64,000 nt of DNA from Butyrivibrio sp. AE3004. GTDB lineage: Bacteria > Bacillota > Clostridia > Lachnospirales > Lachnospiraceae. Numbering within the stretch: the stretch's first letter is position 1; each line of letters opens with the position of its first letter. This document shows positions 35,267-44,284 of this stretch, piece by piece. The stretch covers positions 1,860,001 to 1,924,000 of the forward strand of contig NZ_JNLQ01000002.1 of the NCBI RefSeq assembly GCF_000703165.1, given 5' to 3'. Made by a program: the position numbers and the translations under genes. The notes under the pieces were generated by a model that searched no databases, was not told the origin of the DNA, and saw only the letters and a list, made by a program, of their open reading frames with translations.

Positions 35267-36343
35267 TTAGCCTGTTATTATACCACCACCAAGCACTATA
35301 TCCCCATCATAGAGCACAGCTGACTGTCCTTTTGTTATTGCTCGTTGCGGTTCATCAAAAAGTATTCTGGCAATACCTCCCTCTTCTTTTGGAAGCGTTA
35401 CGGTAGCAGGCTGCTCTTTATGCTTATATCTTATCTTTGCGCTGCACCTTATATCGCCTTTAGGCATTTGTCCTGTTATCCAATGGAAATCCCTTACAAT
35501 AGCTTCACGCCTGAATAAGTCCTCATTATCCGATAAGACCACTTTATTATTCTCAATATCAAGCTCTGTCACATAAAGTCTTCTGTCTGCAGGAACCCCA
35601 AGTCCTCTTCTTTGTCCTATAGTGTAGTTTATTATACCCTTATGATGACCAAGTACATTTCCTTCCTTGTCAACTATGTCTCCACCCGGATACTCTTTCC
35701 CTCTATATCGTTTGATCATTCCGGCATAATCACCATCCGGTACAAAACAGATATCCTGAGAATCGCTCTTATGAGATGTAACAAATTCATTTTTTTCCGC
35801 GATCTGCCTTGCTTCACTCTTTGTAAATTCCCCTAAAGGAAACATAGTATGTGAAAGCTGTTCCTCAGTCAGATCATAGAGTACATAACTTTGATCCTTA
35901 TTTAGATCAGCTGCTTTTTTCAGATAAAAGTGTCCGTCTTTCTCCTCTATCCTCGCATAATGACCGGTTACTATATAATCACAGGATAGTTCTTTAGCTT
36001 TTTTATAAAGAATGTCAAACTTAAGATACTTGTTGCATCTTATACATGGATTAGGAGTCTCCCCCCTCTCATAACTACATACAAAGGGTTCAATAACATT
36101 GTCTATAAATTCCTTTTCATAATGAAAAATATGATATGGAATACCAATTTTCTCTGTAACCGCTCTTGCATCATCCGTATCTTTTTTACTGCAACAGGTT
36201 CCAAAAAGATCTTCACCGATCATATCATTCTCATATAATCTCATGGTACATCCAATACACGAAAACCCTTTTTCATTCATAAGCTCAGCAGCAACACTGC
36301 TGTCTACTCCGCCACTCATGGCAATAAGTGCTGTTTTACTCAT
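35267..36343 (-). CDS. mnmA: tRNA 2-thiouridine synthase MnmA
   Basis: Thiolates U34 of tRNA Lys, Glu and Gln using a persulfide donor and ATP. The PP-loop is ALIAMSGGVDSSVAA. The nucleophile cysteine lies in TPNPCIRCNKYLKF and the second catalytic cysteine in SQDICFVPDGDY; QRRGLGVPADRRLYV follows. Start placed at MSKTALIAMSGG (36343; 358 residues) after GAGGAATTT; an earlier in-frame ATG is not supported. It is 78 bp downstream of a CsoR-type repressor gene on the same strand. Confidence 0.95.
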   Translation of the reverse strand: MSKTALIAMSGGVDSSVAAELMNEKGFSCIGCTMRLYENDMIGEDLFGTCCSKKDTDDARAVTEKIGIPYHIFHYEKEFIDNVIEPFVCSYERGETPNPCIRCNKYLKFDILYKKAKELSCDYIVTGHYARIEEKDGHFYLKKAADLNKDQSYVLYDLTEEQLSHTMFPLGEFTKSEARQIAEKNEFVTSHKSDSQDICFVPDGDYAGMIKRYRGKEYPGGDIVDKEGNVLGHHKGIINYTIGQRRGLGVPADRRLYVTELDIENNKVVLSDNEDLFRREAIVRDFHWITGQMPKGDIRCSAKIRYKHKEQPATVTLPKEEGGIARILFDEPQRAITKGQSAVLYDGDIVLGGGIITG

Positions 36344-36421
36344 AAATTCCTCATCTGTAAAAAACATTTTTTAATCTGACTTATACCGGTCTGCTACCGA
36401 TACTGTTACCATGTTATGCCC

Positions 36422-36772
36422 CTAAATAAATTTTTGTACTGCCTTTTGGAATTCCTCTACCGCAGTAATATCTCCATCTTCTATAGCATGAATTATGCAA
36501 TGGGTCATATGTTCATTTATTATTTCTTTACCGAGGCTTTTAAGGGCAGAATTTACTGCTGACAGCTGCATTAGAACATCCGCACAGTCTTCATCATCTT
36601 CTATCATGGCTTTAACATGATTAAGATGACCAATAGCTTTGCTGAGTCTGTTGATCTGCTTCTTTTTTTCAGCAGGTGAATGATAGTGTGCATGCTTATG
36701 AATCAATGAATCACTATGCTCTCCACCATGTTTATGTGAATGATTATTTTCCCCGCAAAGGTCTTTACTCAT
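36422..36772 (-). CDS. CsoR/RcnR-family metal-sensing repressor with His-rich N-terminus
   Basis: A 116-residue all-helical DUF156 repressor; family members release DNA on binding Cu(I), Ni(II)/Co(II) or sulfur electrophiles. The Cys-His-Cys-like ligand set is visible: Cys in DDEDCADVLMQL and His/Cys in NEHMTHCIIHAI. Unusually, the first 40 residues hold about ten histidines (NNHSHKHGGEHSDS, HKHAHYHS) and one Cys, resembling a metal-storage tail. Start placed at MSKDLCGENN after GGAGATTATA. No metal efflux gene is directly adjacent; the two CDF genes are 2-11 kb away. Confidence 0.88.
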   Translation of the reverse strand: MSKDLCGENNHSHKHGGEHSDSLIHKHAHYHSPAEKKKQINRLSKAIGHLNHVKAMIEDDEDCADVLMQLSAVNSALKSLGKEIINEHMTHCIIHAIEDGDITAVEEFQKAVQKFI

Positions 36773-37012
36773 TATAATCTCCATTCAGTCACCGCTAAAT
36801 ATACCTGCTCAGACATTAGTAAAAATGTGGCCAAATTTACTTTTGCCCCTTCCATCATTATATATGTCAAAAAAACAATTTCAAACATGCTATCGTTTTA
36901 ACATAATCATATTTAACGATATATTTTACATTATCTTATAGTTTATGATTTTATAATATTTACTTAAAACTTTCCTTATAAATCTTATGTTTCTTTTAGG
37001 CTTCGTACATAC

Positions 37013-37040
37013 TTTAGACAAAAATAAAGACTATCATAAA
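37013..37040 (+). promoter_or_regulatory. Promoter of small RNA 1
   Basis: TTTAGA (37013-37018), 16-bp spacer, CATAAA (37035-37040). The same TTTAGA-16-TATAAG layout, at the same distance from the RNA, precedes small RNA 2. The 270 bp between the CsoR gene and this RNA are AT-rich with nothing else I can support. Confidence 0.55.
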
Positions 37041-37045
37041 CTTAT

Positions 37046-37156
37046 CAGAAGTGAAGACTTCTGACTCCCCCAACAAAACTTTTTTCATACCAGAGCTGTC
37101 AGATTCCCCATCTGACAGCTCCTCCTCCCTAAAGACATATTTAATGTCTTTTTTTT
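37046..37156 (+). ncRNA. Small RNA 1 (UCCCC-loop, anti-Shine-Dalgarno-like)
   Basis: About 110 nt without an open frame. Hairpin 1 is CAGAAGT, GAAG loop, ACTTCTG (37046-37063). A single-stranded C-rich and A/U-rich linker contains AAAACTTTTTTCATAC. Hairpin 2 is a perfect 12-bp stem (37093-37104 with 37110-37121) showing loop TCCCC, followed by CTCCTCCC. A terminator hairpin (AAAGACAT/ATGTCTTT) and eight Ts end it. Exposed UCCCC and CCUCC could pair with Shine-Dalgarno sequences of target mRNAs. Its terminator overlaps the 3' end of the ygiQ-like gene on the other strand. A paralogue lies at 61616-61719. Confidence 0.7.
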
Positions 37157-39066
37157 GTTTTCGAATTCTTTCCTTTCCCCCTGTAATTCAATTTAGAGAC
37201 TTTACCCTGATTTTTAAAATTCTCTTTGGATGATTTCCCTTTACCTTTATAATCCTCCTTAGAAGATGGTTTCCTTGGAGGTATCAGGAACTGAGGTCCA
37301 AACCCTATTAAATCTTCCCTATGTTCCCGTAAAAGTGCTTCTTTTACAAGTTCATAATTTTCAGGACGCCTGAACTGTATAAGAGCTCTCTGCATCGCTT
37401 TCTCATGTGGGTCTCTTGCAACATAAACCGGTTCCATTGAAAGTGGATCTATTCCTGTATAGTACATGCAGGTAGAAACCGTTCCCGGAGTGGGATAAAA
37501 ATCCTGAACCTGTTCGGGACTTAGTTTATGTTTGCAAAGATACTCCGCAAGAGCAATAGCATCTTTAAGTGTGCTGCCGGGATGCGAAGACATAAGATAA
37601 GGAACAGCATATTGCTGCATCCCTATCTGCTTATTTATTCTCTCAAATTTTTCTATAAAGCGATCATAAACCTTTACTTTTGGTTTACCCATTTTATCAA
37701 GAACATTATCTGAAATATGTTCAGGTGCAACTCGAAGCTGTCCGCTTATATGGTGGAGGCAAAGCTCCTTTAAAAAAGTATCATCCTTATCTGCCAAAAG
37801 ATAATCAAACCTTATTCCCGAACGAACAAATACCTTTTTTACTCCGGGAAGAGCCCTGAGCTTTTTCAGAAGGTTAAGGTAATCTCTATGATCAACATCC
37901 ATATTTTTGCACACTTCCGGATGAAGGCATTTTTTATCAGGACATGCTCCGAATTTCATCTGTTTCTTACATGCAGGTTTTCTAAACTGCGCTGTAGGCC
38001 CGCCTACATCATGTATGTATCCTTTAAATTCCTTTTCACCGGTAAAAATTTCAGCCTCACGAATAATAGATTCATGACTTCTACTTTGAATAATTCTGCC
38101 CTGATGAAAAGTTAATGCACAAAAATTACATTCTCCAAAGCATCCCCTGTTAGAAGTGATGGAATACTTTATCTCATTAAACGCAGGTATTCCGCCCGCA
38201 GCATCATAAACAGGATGCCATGCTCTCATATACTCTCTTTCGTAAACATCATCAAATTCCTGCTGAGTCAGAGGTCTTGATGGCGGATTCTGAACTACAA
38301 AAAGGCTTTTATCATAGGTCTCATATAAACGTTTTCCGTAAAAAGGATCCGTGTTTTTATATTGGATCTGAAAGCTCTCAGCATACTTCCTCTTATCGGA
38401 TTTTATTTCTTCAAATGAAGGCAGTTTTATTGCTTCATAGATATTTTCTTCATTCCTTGTTTTGTAAACCGTGCCGTTTATGTATGTAATGTCTGCTACA
38501 TCAAGTCCGGATGAGAGTGCATCGGCTATTTCAACAATGCTTATCTCTCCCATACCATAAGATATTAAGTCCGCACCGGAATCAAGAAGTATGGAGCGTC
38601 TGACCTTATTAGACCAATAGTCATAATGTCCCAAGCGACGAAGACTTCCTTCTATACCACCTATAATAATGGGATTGTGCTTATACAGTTTACGTATAAG
38701 GTTACAATATACTATTGTTGCATAATCGGGACGTCTCCCCATCTCCCCACCGGGACTGTAAGCATCTGTCTTTCTACGCTTCCCCGCAACAGTATAATGG
38801 TTTACCATAGAATCCATATTCCCTGCAGAAACAAGAAATCCAAGTTTTGGTGTTCCAAGAATCGCTACGCTGTTTTCGTCTCGATAATCAGGCTGACAAA
38901 TAAGGCCCACGCTATATCCGTGAGCCTCAAGTGTTCTTGTTATAATGGCAGCACCAAAGCTTGAATGATCAACATATGCATCACCGCACACATAGACAAA
39001 ATCAAGCTGTTCAATGCCCCTTTCCTTCATATCTTCCTTACTTATTGGAGGAAAACCCTTTGCCAT
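37141..39066 (-). CDS. YgiQ-family radical SAM protein
   Basis: Radical SAM protein of unknown reaction. The FeS-binding triad is SNRGCFGECNFCALTFHQGR (CxxxCxxC). An N-terminal domain begins FPPISKEDMKERG and is typical of UPF0313/YgiQ. The 641-residue length matches the family, ending in a Lys/Gly/Ser-rich tail (residues about 595-641) that may bind nucleic acid. AAAGGATTTAATC precedes the ATG. The stop codon overlaps the terminator of small RNA 1 on the opposite strand. It is 29 bp downstream of the aspartate aminotransferase stop. Confidence 0.9.
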   Translation of the reverse strand: MAKGFPPISKEDMKERGIEQLDFVYVCGDAYVDHSSFGAAIITRTLEAHGYSVGLICQPDYRDENSVAILGTPKLGFLVSAGNMDSMVNHYTVAGKRRKTDAYSPGGEMGRRPDYATIVYCNLIRKLYKHNPIIIGGIEGSLRRLGHYDYWSNKVRRSILLDSGADLISYGMGEISIVEIADALSSGLDVADITYINGTVYKTRNEENIYEAIKLPSFEEIKSDKRKYAESFQIQYKNTDPFYGKRLYETYDKSLFVVQNPPSRPLTQQEFDDVYEREYMRAWHPVYDAAGGIPAFNEIKYSITSNRGCFGECNFCALTFHQGRIIQSRSHESIIREAEIFTGEKEFKGYIHDVGGPTAQFRKPACKKQMKFGACPDKKCLHPEVCKNMDVDHRDYLNLLKKLRALPGVKKVFVRSGIRFDYLLADKDDTFLKELCLHHISGQLRVAPEHISDNVLDKMGKPKVKVYDRFIEKFERINKQIGMQQYAVPYLMSSHPGSTLKDAIALAEYLCKHKLSPEQVQDFYPTPGTVSTCMYYTGIDPLSMEPVYVARDPHEKAMQRALIQFRRPENYELVKEALLREHREDLIGFGPQFLIPPRKPSSKEDYKGKGKSSKENFKNQGKVSKLNYRGKGKNSKTKKRH

Positions 39067-39095
39067 ATGATTAAATCCTTTTATTTTTCATGCTT

Positions 39096-40412
39096 TTAAG
39101 CTGTCTCAGTTGTTGCATTTTCGTCCATAGCACTGAGAAGTTTACTTGCATATACAAGTTTTACGCAAACCGTAAATATCTCCATTGCTGTCCTAAGATC
39201 TGCAAGTGACGGATATGTAGGAGCAATTCTGATATTACTATCCTTAGGATCCTTCTTATAAGGGAAGGTTGCACCTGCACCGGTCATTGTAACACCTGCC
39301 TTTTTAGCTCTGTCAACAATTGCCTTCGCACAACCCTCGGGTGCATCAAAGCTGATGAAATATCCTCCCTTAGGTCTTGTCCATTCACCGATATTATATG
39401 GTGCAAGATCTCTGTCAAGAATCTCTAAAACTGCCTCAAACTTAGGTCTTATAATATCAGCATGCTTTCTCATATGTTCCTTCATGCCGTTAATATCGCC
39501 AAAGAATCTCACATGACGAAGTTGGTTAACTTTATCATGTCCGATAGTCTGATGTGATAGCTGAGCCTTGATTTCTTCAAGATTATTAAGTGAAGTTGCT
39601 ATAGCTGCTATACCACTTCCGGGGAATGTAATCTTGGAAGTTGATGAAAATTTATAAACCATATCAGGACTTCCTGCTTTTTTACATTCCTCAAGTATCT
39701 CAATAAGATAATCCTGATCATCATCGTAGAGATGATGGATTCCATATGCATTATCCCAGAAAATCCTAAAGTCTCTTGCTGCCGGACGAAGTCTCGCAAA
39801 TCTTCTTACTGTCTCGTCTGAATAAGAGTATCCCTGAGGATTTGAATACTTCGGAACACACCAGATACCCTTAATACTTTCATCCTCGGAAACCAGTTTT
39901 TCAACCACATCCATGTCAGGGCCATTGGGAGTCATCTGAACCGGAATCATCTCTATGCCAAAGTATTCGGTTATGGCAAAATGTCTGTCATATCCGGGTA
40001 CAGGGCAGAGGAACTTAACCTTATCAAGCTTACACCAGGGTGTATTACCCATAATTCCGTGTGTATAAGCTCTGGAAACCGTATCATACATAACGTTGAG
40101 GGATGAATTTCCATAAATAATGATGTTTTCAGGCTTGTTCTCCATCATGGCACCAATAAGGACTTTAGCCTCGTGGATACCATCAAGTACACCATAATTA
40201 CGGCAATCCGTACCGTCTTCACATGAAAGATCAGCCTCCGAATTAAGCGCATCCATCATTCCCATAGAAATATCAAGCTGTTCATGGCACGGCTTTCCTC
40301 TTGCCATATTAAGAGAAAGATCCATAGCCTGGTATCTCTTATACTCAGCTTTTAAGTTAGCAAGCTCTTTTTCAAGCTCCTGCTTATTCATCTCCTTGTA
40401 ATCTTTAATCAT
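39096..40412 (-). CDS. Aspartate aminotransferase (PF12897-type)
   Basis: PLP enzyme moving the amino group between aspartate and 2-oxoglutarate. The 438-residue protein has LSLNMARGKPCHEQLDIS near the N-terminus, WCVPKYSNPQGYSYSDETVR, IFWDNAYGIHHL and the PLP-lysine motif SSTSKITFPGSG. This is the actinobacterial/clostridial Asp aminotransferase subgroup, not AspC. GAGGAGTCTATT lies before the ATG. It may be transcribed with the downstream ygiQ-like gene (29-bp gap). A terminator separates it from the upstream EAL-HDOD gene. Confidence 0.9.
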   Translation of the reverse strand: MIKDYKEMNKQELEKELANLKAEYKRYQAMDLSLNMARGKPCHEQLDISMGMMDALNSEADLSCEDGTDCRNYGVLDGIHEAKVLIGAMMENKPENIIIYGNSSLNVMYDTVSRAYTHGIMGNTPWCKLDKVKFLCPVPGYDRHFAITEYFGIEMIPVQMTPNGPDMDVVEKLVSEDESIKGIWCVPKYSNPQGYSYSDETVRRFARLRPAARDFRIFWDNAYGIHHLYDDDQDYLIEILEECKKAGSPDMVYKFSSTSKITFPGSGIAAIATSLNNLEEIKAQLSHQTIGHDKVNQLRHVRFFGDINGMKEHMRKHADIIRPKFEAVLEILDRDLAPYNIGEWTRPKGGYFISFDAPEGCAKAIVDRAKKAGVTMTGAGATFPYKKDPKDSNIRIAPTYPSLADLRTAMEIFTVCVKLVYASKLLSAMDENATTETA

Positions 40413-40461
40413 AATAGACTCCTCACTTCGTTTTTAAACTGCAAAGATTATACAACAAATA

Positions 40462-40505
40462 TTAAATAAAAAAAAGAAAGCTGACGCATTTTTATACATC
40501 AGCTT
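40462..40505 (-). terminator. Terminator of the EAL-HDOD gene
   Basis: AAGCTGACG (40478-40486) pairs with CATCAGCTT (40497-40505) through one G-U; TCTTTTTTTT follows on the minus strand. Confidence 0.82.
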
Positions 40506-40567
40506 AAATTATGATATTGTGTTTCTCAGGAAATCAGGCATTCTTTAAAACTTAAGGTGTATAAATA

Positions 40568-41794
40568 TCACACAGGATCAATCAGATCTCTGTACCATTT
40601 AAGTGCACCGGTATAAGCCTTATATACATCGTCCATTTCCACATTTTCCATGATCATAAGCCTTGATACCTCCTGCCAGGAAGCATTTTCATACTCAAAC
40701 ATGAACTGTAAAACAGGCCATAGATCACCGCTGTGTTTAAGAAGAGCATCTTCTATTTTCTTTGAAACATGAACAAGCTTCAGTGATTGCTCAAGTGTCT
40801 GATCCAGCATTATATCAAGCAGTGAGAACAGACCGGCAAGGAACAATTCTGCTGAAAGTCCTTTTATTTCAAAGCATTCTGCAAGGTTCTCCGCAAATTT
40901 TGCTCTAACCATTGAGATACGCATAATCTCACTTGGCTTATCAGCACAGAGCTCCTTGGTAACCGCTGTATTTATCCATCTCTTTAGTTCTTTTTGTCCG
41001 AGCATTGCTGCTGCATGTCTTACTGATGTTATCTCTGAATTAATAGTAAGATGATTTACCATCTCAAGCATTGAAATAACAAGAGCGGGATCCTTTCCTA
41101 TTACATCCGCAGCCTGCTGAAGATCAAAATCAGGATTATTTACAACATTCAATAGCTCTATATAAGTAACCTTTAAGGGTGTTACAGTCTTCTCAGAGTC
41201 CTCCACGGGCACACGGAAGAAGTTGCCTTCATACAGATCATAAGCTCCATCCGAAGTAAGTCTTTCATAATCTTCTTTGCTGTCAACACCAACTGCACAC
41301 AGCTTGATATCCGGATATGCATTTTCAAAATATATTCTGGCACTTCTTATATTAATTTTTCTGTGATCAAGCAGGATATAATCACACATTTCCAAAATCG
41401 GTCTGTAGGTCTCAAATTGATTACCTGCAAGTTTTCTTATCGCAATCTTATATCCCTGTCCTCTTAAATCCCAAAGTCTTGTAAGATAAGGTTCTTCAGG
41501 TAAAACAGACGCATCAAGAAGGAGTACTATCAGTTTTCTTGGAGCTTTGCACTGCTCTTCTATATTTGCAAACAGTGAAATATTGTTAATTTCAACGAAA
41601 ACTTCCTTTCCCCCGGAAAGGACATTAGGGCCTATACTGTCTACAATATCAAGTCCTACAATATTGACAACGTTATCAAGGAACCCAGTTCCCATGAGAT
41701 GCGGATTCATCAAATGATTATCTCTCTGTGCAAAAACAGAGTACGCGCAAACTCTCATCTCATCATCAAAAAGCGGGATTAACGAAGCTAACAT
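40568..41794 (-). CDS. EAL-HDOD signalling protein (YuxH-like)
   Basis: A 408-residue cytoplasmic protein. The N-terminal half (1 to about 205) is an EAL-fold domain that has lost the EAL, DDFG and other catalytic residues, ending YDLYEGNFFRVPV like active EAL tails (QGYFF). The C-terminal half is an HDOD domain (VTYIELLNVVNNPDFDLQQA, IGKDPALVISMLEMVN, VRHAAAMLGQKELKRWINTA). Such proteins are thought to be c-di-GMP-pathway adaptors rather than phosphodiesterases. AAAGGAGTAATC precedes the ATG. The gene starts 160 bp after a structured RNA ending in its own terminator. Confidence 0.88.
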   Translation of the reverse strand: MLASLIPLFDDEMRVCAYSVFAQRDNHLMNPHLMGTGFLDNVVNIVGLDIVDSIGPNVLSGGKEVFVEINNISLFANIEEQCKAPRKLIVLLLDASVLPEEPYLTRLWDLRGQGYKIAIRKLAGNQFETYRPILEMCDYILLDHRKINIRSARIYFENAYPDIKLCAVGVDSKEDYERLTSDGAYDLYEGNFFRVPVEDSEKTVTPLKVTYIELLNVVNNPDFDLQQAADVIGKDPALVISMLEMVNHLTINSEITSVRHAAAMLGQKELKRWINTAVTKELCADKPSEIMRISMVRAKFAENLAECFEIKGLSAELFLAGLFSLLDIMLDQTLEQSLKLVHVSKKIEDALLKHSGDLWPVLQFMFEYENASWQEVSRLMIMENVEMDDVYKAYTGALKWYRDLIDPV

Positions 41795-41956
41795 CTGATT
41801 ACTCCTTTCGGACTCTTTCGTTTTTCGTGAATTTTTGTCTGTAAATTCATTATATCATCCCAAAAAAGTATAGACAATTATTTAAGAAAAAATTCACAAA
41901 ATACGAGCCTTAGTTTAGCTTAATATCGGAATTACGAAGTAAGTTCCCAATAATGT

Positions 41957-42231
41957 TAAAAAAAACAGCCCTAAGGCTGTTATAAAAAATCCCGAGAATG
42001 CCGGTTCCGGTTATTTGACTCCTAGCAAACGCCAGGTGGGTTACCGCAGCTTTGTCATTAGTCTTCCTCTCCCATAGCTTGTCTGCACATGTGCAGGGCC
42101 GGAGGCGTGACAGCTGAACACGCAATCTAAGTGTCCCGTTTAAAGTAACTGTAGGTTCAAATTACACCGGAGTTGTCGAGCATCCCAGGCGAGCACGAGG
42201 CTCGATATAAACTGCTCTCTTGCAGTTCTTT
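41957..42231 (-). ncRNA. Structured non-coding RNA, about 275 nt (6S-like candidate)
   Basis: A GC-richer island with a strong promoter at one end and a terminator (AACAGCC, TTAG, GGCTGTT, T8; 41957-41981) at the other, all read on the minus strand, with no plausible gene inside. Clear stems are CGAGC/GCTCG, GCGTG/CACGC and the palindrome CTGCACATGTGCAG; the 5' and 3' regions can also pair (CGAG with CTCG). A GAACCTACAG...AACGGGAC block recalls Firmicute 6S RNA, but I could not fold it into a single 6S rod. Alternatives are an undescribed RNA or a terminated leader of the EAL-HDOD gene. It lacks the motifs of tmRNA, RNase P and SRP RNA. Confidence 0.62.
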
Positions 42232-42237
42232 AATTAT

Positions 42238-42265
42238 ATTATAACCTTCATAAATCCTAAATCAA
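42238..42265 (-). promoter_or_regulatory. Promoter of the structured RNA
   Basis: On the minus strand TTGATT (42260-42265), 16-bp spacer, perfect TATAAT (42238-42243). Start predicted near 42231. The rest of the gap to the aminopeptidase gene holds only a weak hairpin. Confidence 0.72.
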
Positions 42266-42374
42266 TAGATTTTCCCTTAAAAATTATTAATTATATATGA
42301 AGAAAGCGCATAAAATCTGCATTTCTTTCGTTTCTAATTGAAATTAATATTTGAAAGGTACCAGGCTGCGATTA

Positions 42375-44192
42375 TCATAAGGGTTTAGTAGCCTCTTTAA
42401 GCCACTCCTTTATTTCCGGCTCTTCGATCAAAGGTTCAATAGTATTATAAACAAGCTTATGATATTCATTGATCGCTTCCATTTCTCTTGGCTGTAAATA
42501 CTTTGTATCGATAGCATCGCGGTCAAGCGGAACATATGTGAGATGTCTGAACTCAAGGAACTGACCGTCACTGTTTTTTTCACCATTTACCACTTCAAGA
42601 ATATTTTCAATTCTTATACCATGCTCACCTTCTTTATAAACTCCGGGTTCGTCTGACATTATCATGCCAACCTTGAGAGCAGCCTCATCCTCAACGGATC
42701 TCGACTTCCATCTAATACTGTGTGGTCCCTCATGGACATTTAAAATATATCCGATGCCATGGCCCGTTCCACACTTATAATCAATACCGATATTCCAGAG
42801 AGGTTGTCTTGCAAGGATATCAAGATTACGTCCATTACAGCCCTCAAGGAAATGTGCATTTGCAAGCTGAAGCATACCGACACAGGTAAGTGTATAATGC
42901 TTTCTTTCATCTTCTGTAAGAGGTCCCAGCACTATCGTTCTTGTAACATCTGTTGTTCCTCCCATATATGTTCCGCCTGAGTCGACAAGCAGAAAACTCT
43001 CAGGTTTAAGCTTTGCATTAGATTCTTCAGTCGCTTCATAGTGCATCATAGCTGCATTGTCCTTATATGCACTTATAGTCGGGAATGAAAGCTCAATAAA
43101 TCCCGGAATCTCTGCTCTCATACCATCAAGGTGCATAGCAGCGGTATACTCATTTAAATCAGCATTATTTTTAACTTCATTTTTTACCCAATAAATAAAT
43201 TTTGTAAGTACGGCAGAATCCTTTATATATACGTCACGTATATTCTTAAGCTCCGTATCATTCTTGCAAGCCTTCATCAATTCGGTAGGATCCAAAATAT
43301 TTTTAATTGTTGCACCATTTTCCTCAGAGTTATCTTTGATAGTTCTGTAAACCGAATAGCTGACGTTTCTCTCGTCGTACAAAGTCACGCCCTCATACTC
43401 ATATTCATCAAGCCAGTTTATAATTCTGTTGTAGGCAATAAGGTCAATGCCATTCTTTTCGCAATAAGCACGAACCTCATCATTTACTTCATCAAACTGA
43501 ACAAACATGTTGACGGTTTTAGGCGTGATAAATAAATAACTAAGGATAACGGGGTTACATTCAACATCGTTACCGCGCAGATTCGTAAGCCAGCAAATAT
43601 CATCCAGCTTGCAGAGAAGATATGCATGGGCATTCTCTCTTTTCATCACTTCTCTGATATCAGCAAGTTTTTCCGAAAAAGATTTACCGCAAAGTTCATC
43701 CGAAAGAACAAAAATGGGATTGCAGGGAAGCTCCGGTCTGTCCTCCCATACTTCTCCTGCAAGATCCTTATCATACTTTATCTTTATCTGCTTCTTCTTA
43801 AGCTTCTTTTCATACGAAAGTCCTTCTGCGGCAGGAACCACCTTACCGTCAAATCCAAGGACCTCTCCTGAGGTCATATTTTCGACAAGATACTCTGAAA
43901 TAGTTGGAACACCTTCTTCACCCATCTTGTAAAGTGTAACACCGGTTCCCTTCATCTCGCGTTCAGCCTGAATAAAATATCTTCCATCAGTCCACATGCC
44001 TGCCCAATCCTTTGAAACCACAAGCGTTCCGTTAGATCCGGTAAACCCGCAGAAATATTCTCTTGCCTTAAAGAAATCAGCTGAATACTCAGAATTGTGA
44101 TAATCAGATGTAGGCATAAGATAATAGTCGATGCCATTCGCTGCCATTTTAGCTCTTAGTGCAGAGAGTCTGTTCTTTATCACTTTATTCAT
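42375..44192 (-). CDS. Xaa-Pro aminopeptidase (aminopeptidase P)
   Basis: Removes N-terminal residues before proline; cytoplasmic M24 metallopeptidase with two metal ions. The 605-residue long form has two creatinase-like N-terminal domains (MPTSDYHNSEYSADFFKARE, TDGRYFIQAERE) and a pita-bread domain. Metal ligands are visible in LLVDSGGTYMGGTTDVTRTI (two Asp), GTGHGIGYILNVHEGPHSI (His) and MIMSDEPGVYKEGEHGIRIE (Glu). AGAGGAGGAATATAGACAATT precedes the ATG. Separated from citrate synthase by a terminator, so probably its own transcript. Confidence 0.93.
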   Translation of the reverse strand: MNKVIKNRLSALRAKMAANGIDYYLMPTSDYHNSEYSADFFKAREYFCGFTGSNGTLVVSKDWAGMWTDGRYFIQAEREMKGTGVTLYKMGEEGVPTISEYLVENMTSGEVLGFDGKVVPAAEGLSYEKKLKKKQIKIKYDKDLAGEVWEDRPELPCNPIFVLSDELCGKSFSEKLADIREVMKRENAHAYLLCKLDDICWLTNLRGNDVECNPVILSYLFITPKTVNMFVQFDEVNDEVRAYCEKNGIDLIAYNRIINWLDEYEYEGVTLYDERNVSYSVYRTIKDNSEENGATIKNILDPTELMKACKNDTELKNIRDVYIKDSAVLTKFIYWVKNEVKNNADLNEYTAAMHLDGMRAEIPGFIELSFPTISAYKDNAAMMHYEATEESNAKLKPESFLLVDSGGTYMGGTTDVTRTIVLGPLTEDERKHYTLTCVGMLQLANAHFLEGCNGRNLDILARQPLWNIGIDYKCGTGHGIGYILNVHEGPHSIRWKSRSVEDEAALKVGMIMSDEPGVYKEGEHGIRIENILEVVNGEKNSDGQFLEFRHLTYVPLDRDAIDTKYLQPREMEAINEYHKLVYNTIEPLIEEPEIKEWLKEATKPL

Positions 44193-44227
44193 AATTGTCT
44201 ATATTCCTCCTCTACAAAATAAACACA

Positions 44228-44260
44228 TTAAAAAAGGCAGGCTTTTTATTCCTGCCTTTA
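44228..44260 (-). terminator. Terminator of the thrC-citrate synthase unit
   Basis: AAAGGCAGG and CCTGCCTTT form a 9-bp stem, followed on the minus strand by TTTTTTAATG, just after the citrate synthase stop. Confidence 0.82.
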
Positions 44261-44284
44261 ATAATTTATTATACATTATATCCC

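Noticed and set aside
42020..42060. T-box-like AGGTGGGTTACCGC on the plus strand
   Set aside because: The T-box core needs AGGGTGGNACCGCG without the extra bases. No plus-strand gene follows, and the promoter and terminator of this island both read on the minus strand.
41957..42231. tmRNA, RNase P RNA or SRP RNA at the structured-RNA locus
   Set aside because: No tRNA-like ends or tag frame, no GAGGAAAGUCC-type P4 motif, and no GGUCAGGUCCGGAAGGAAGC-like SRP core.
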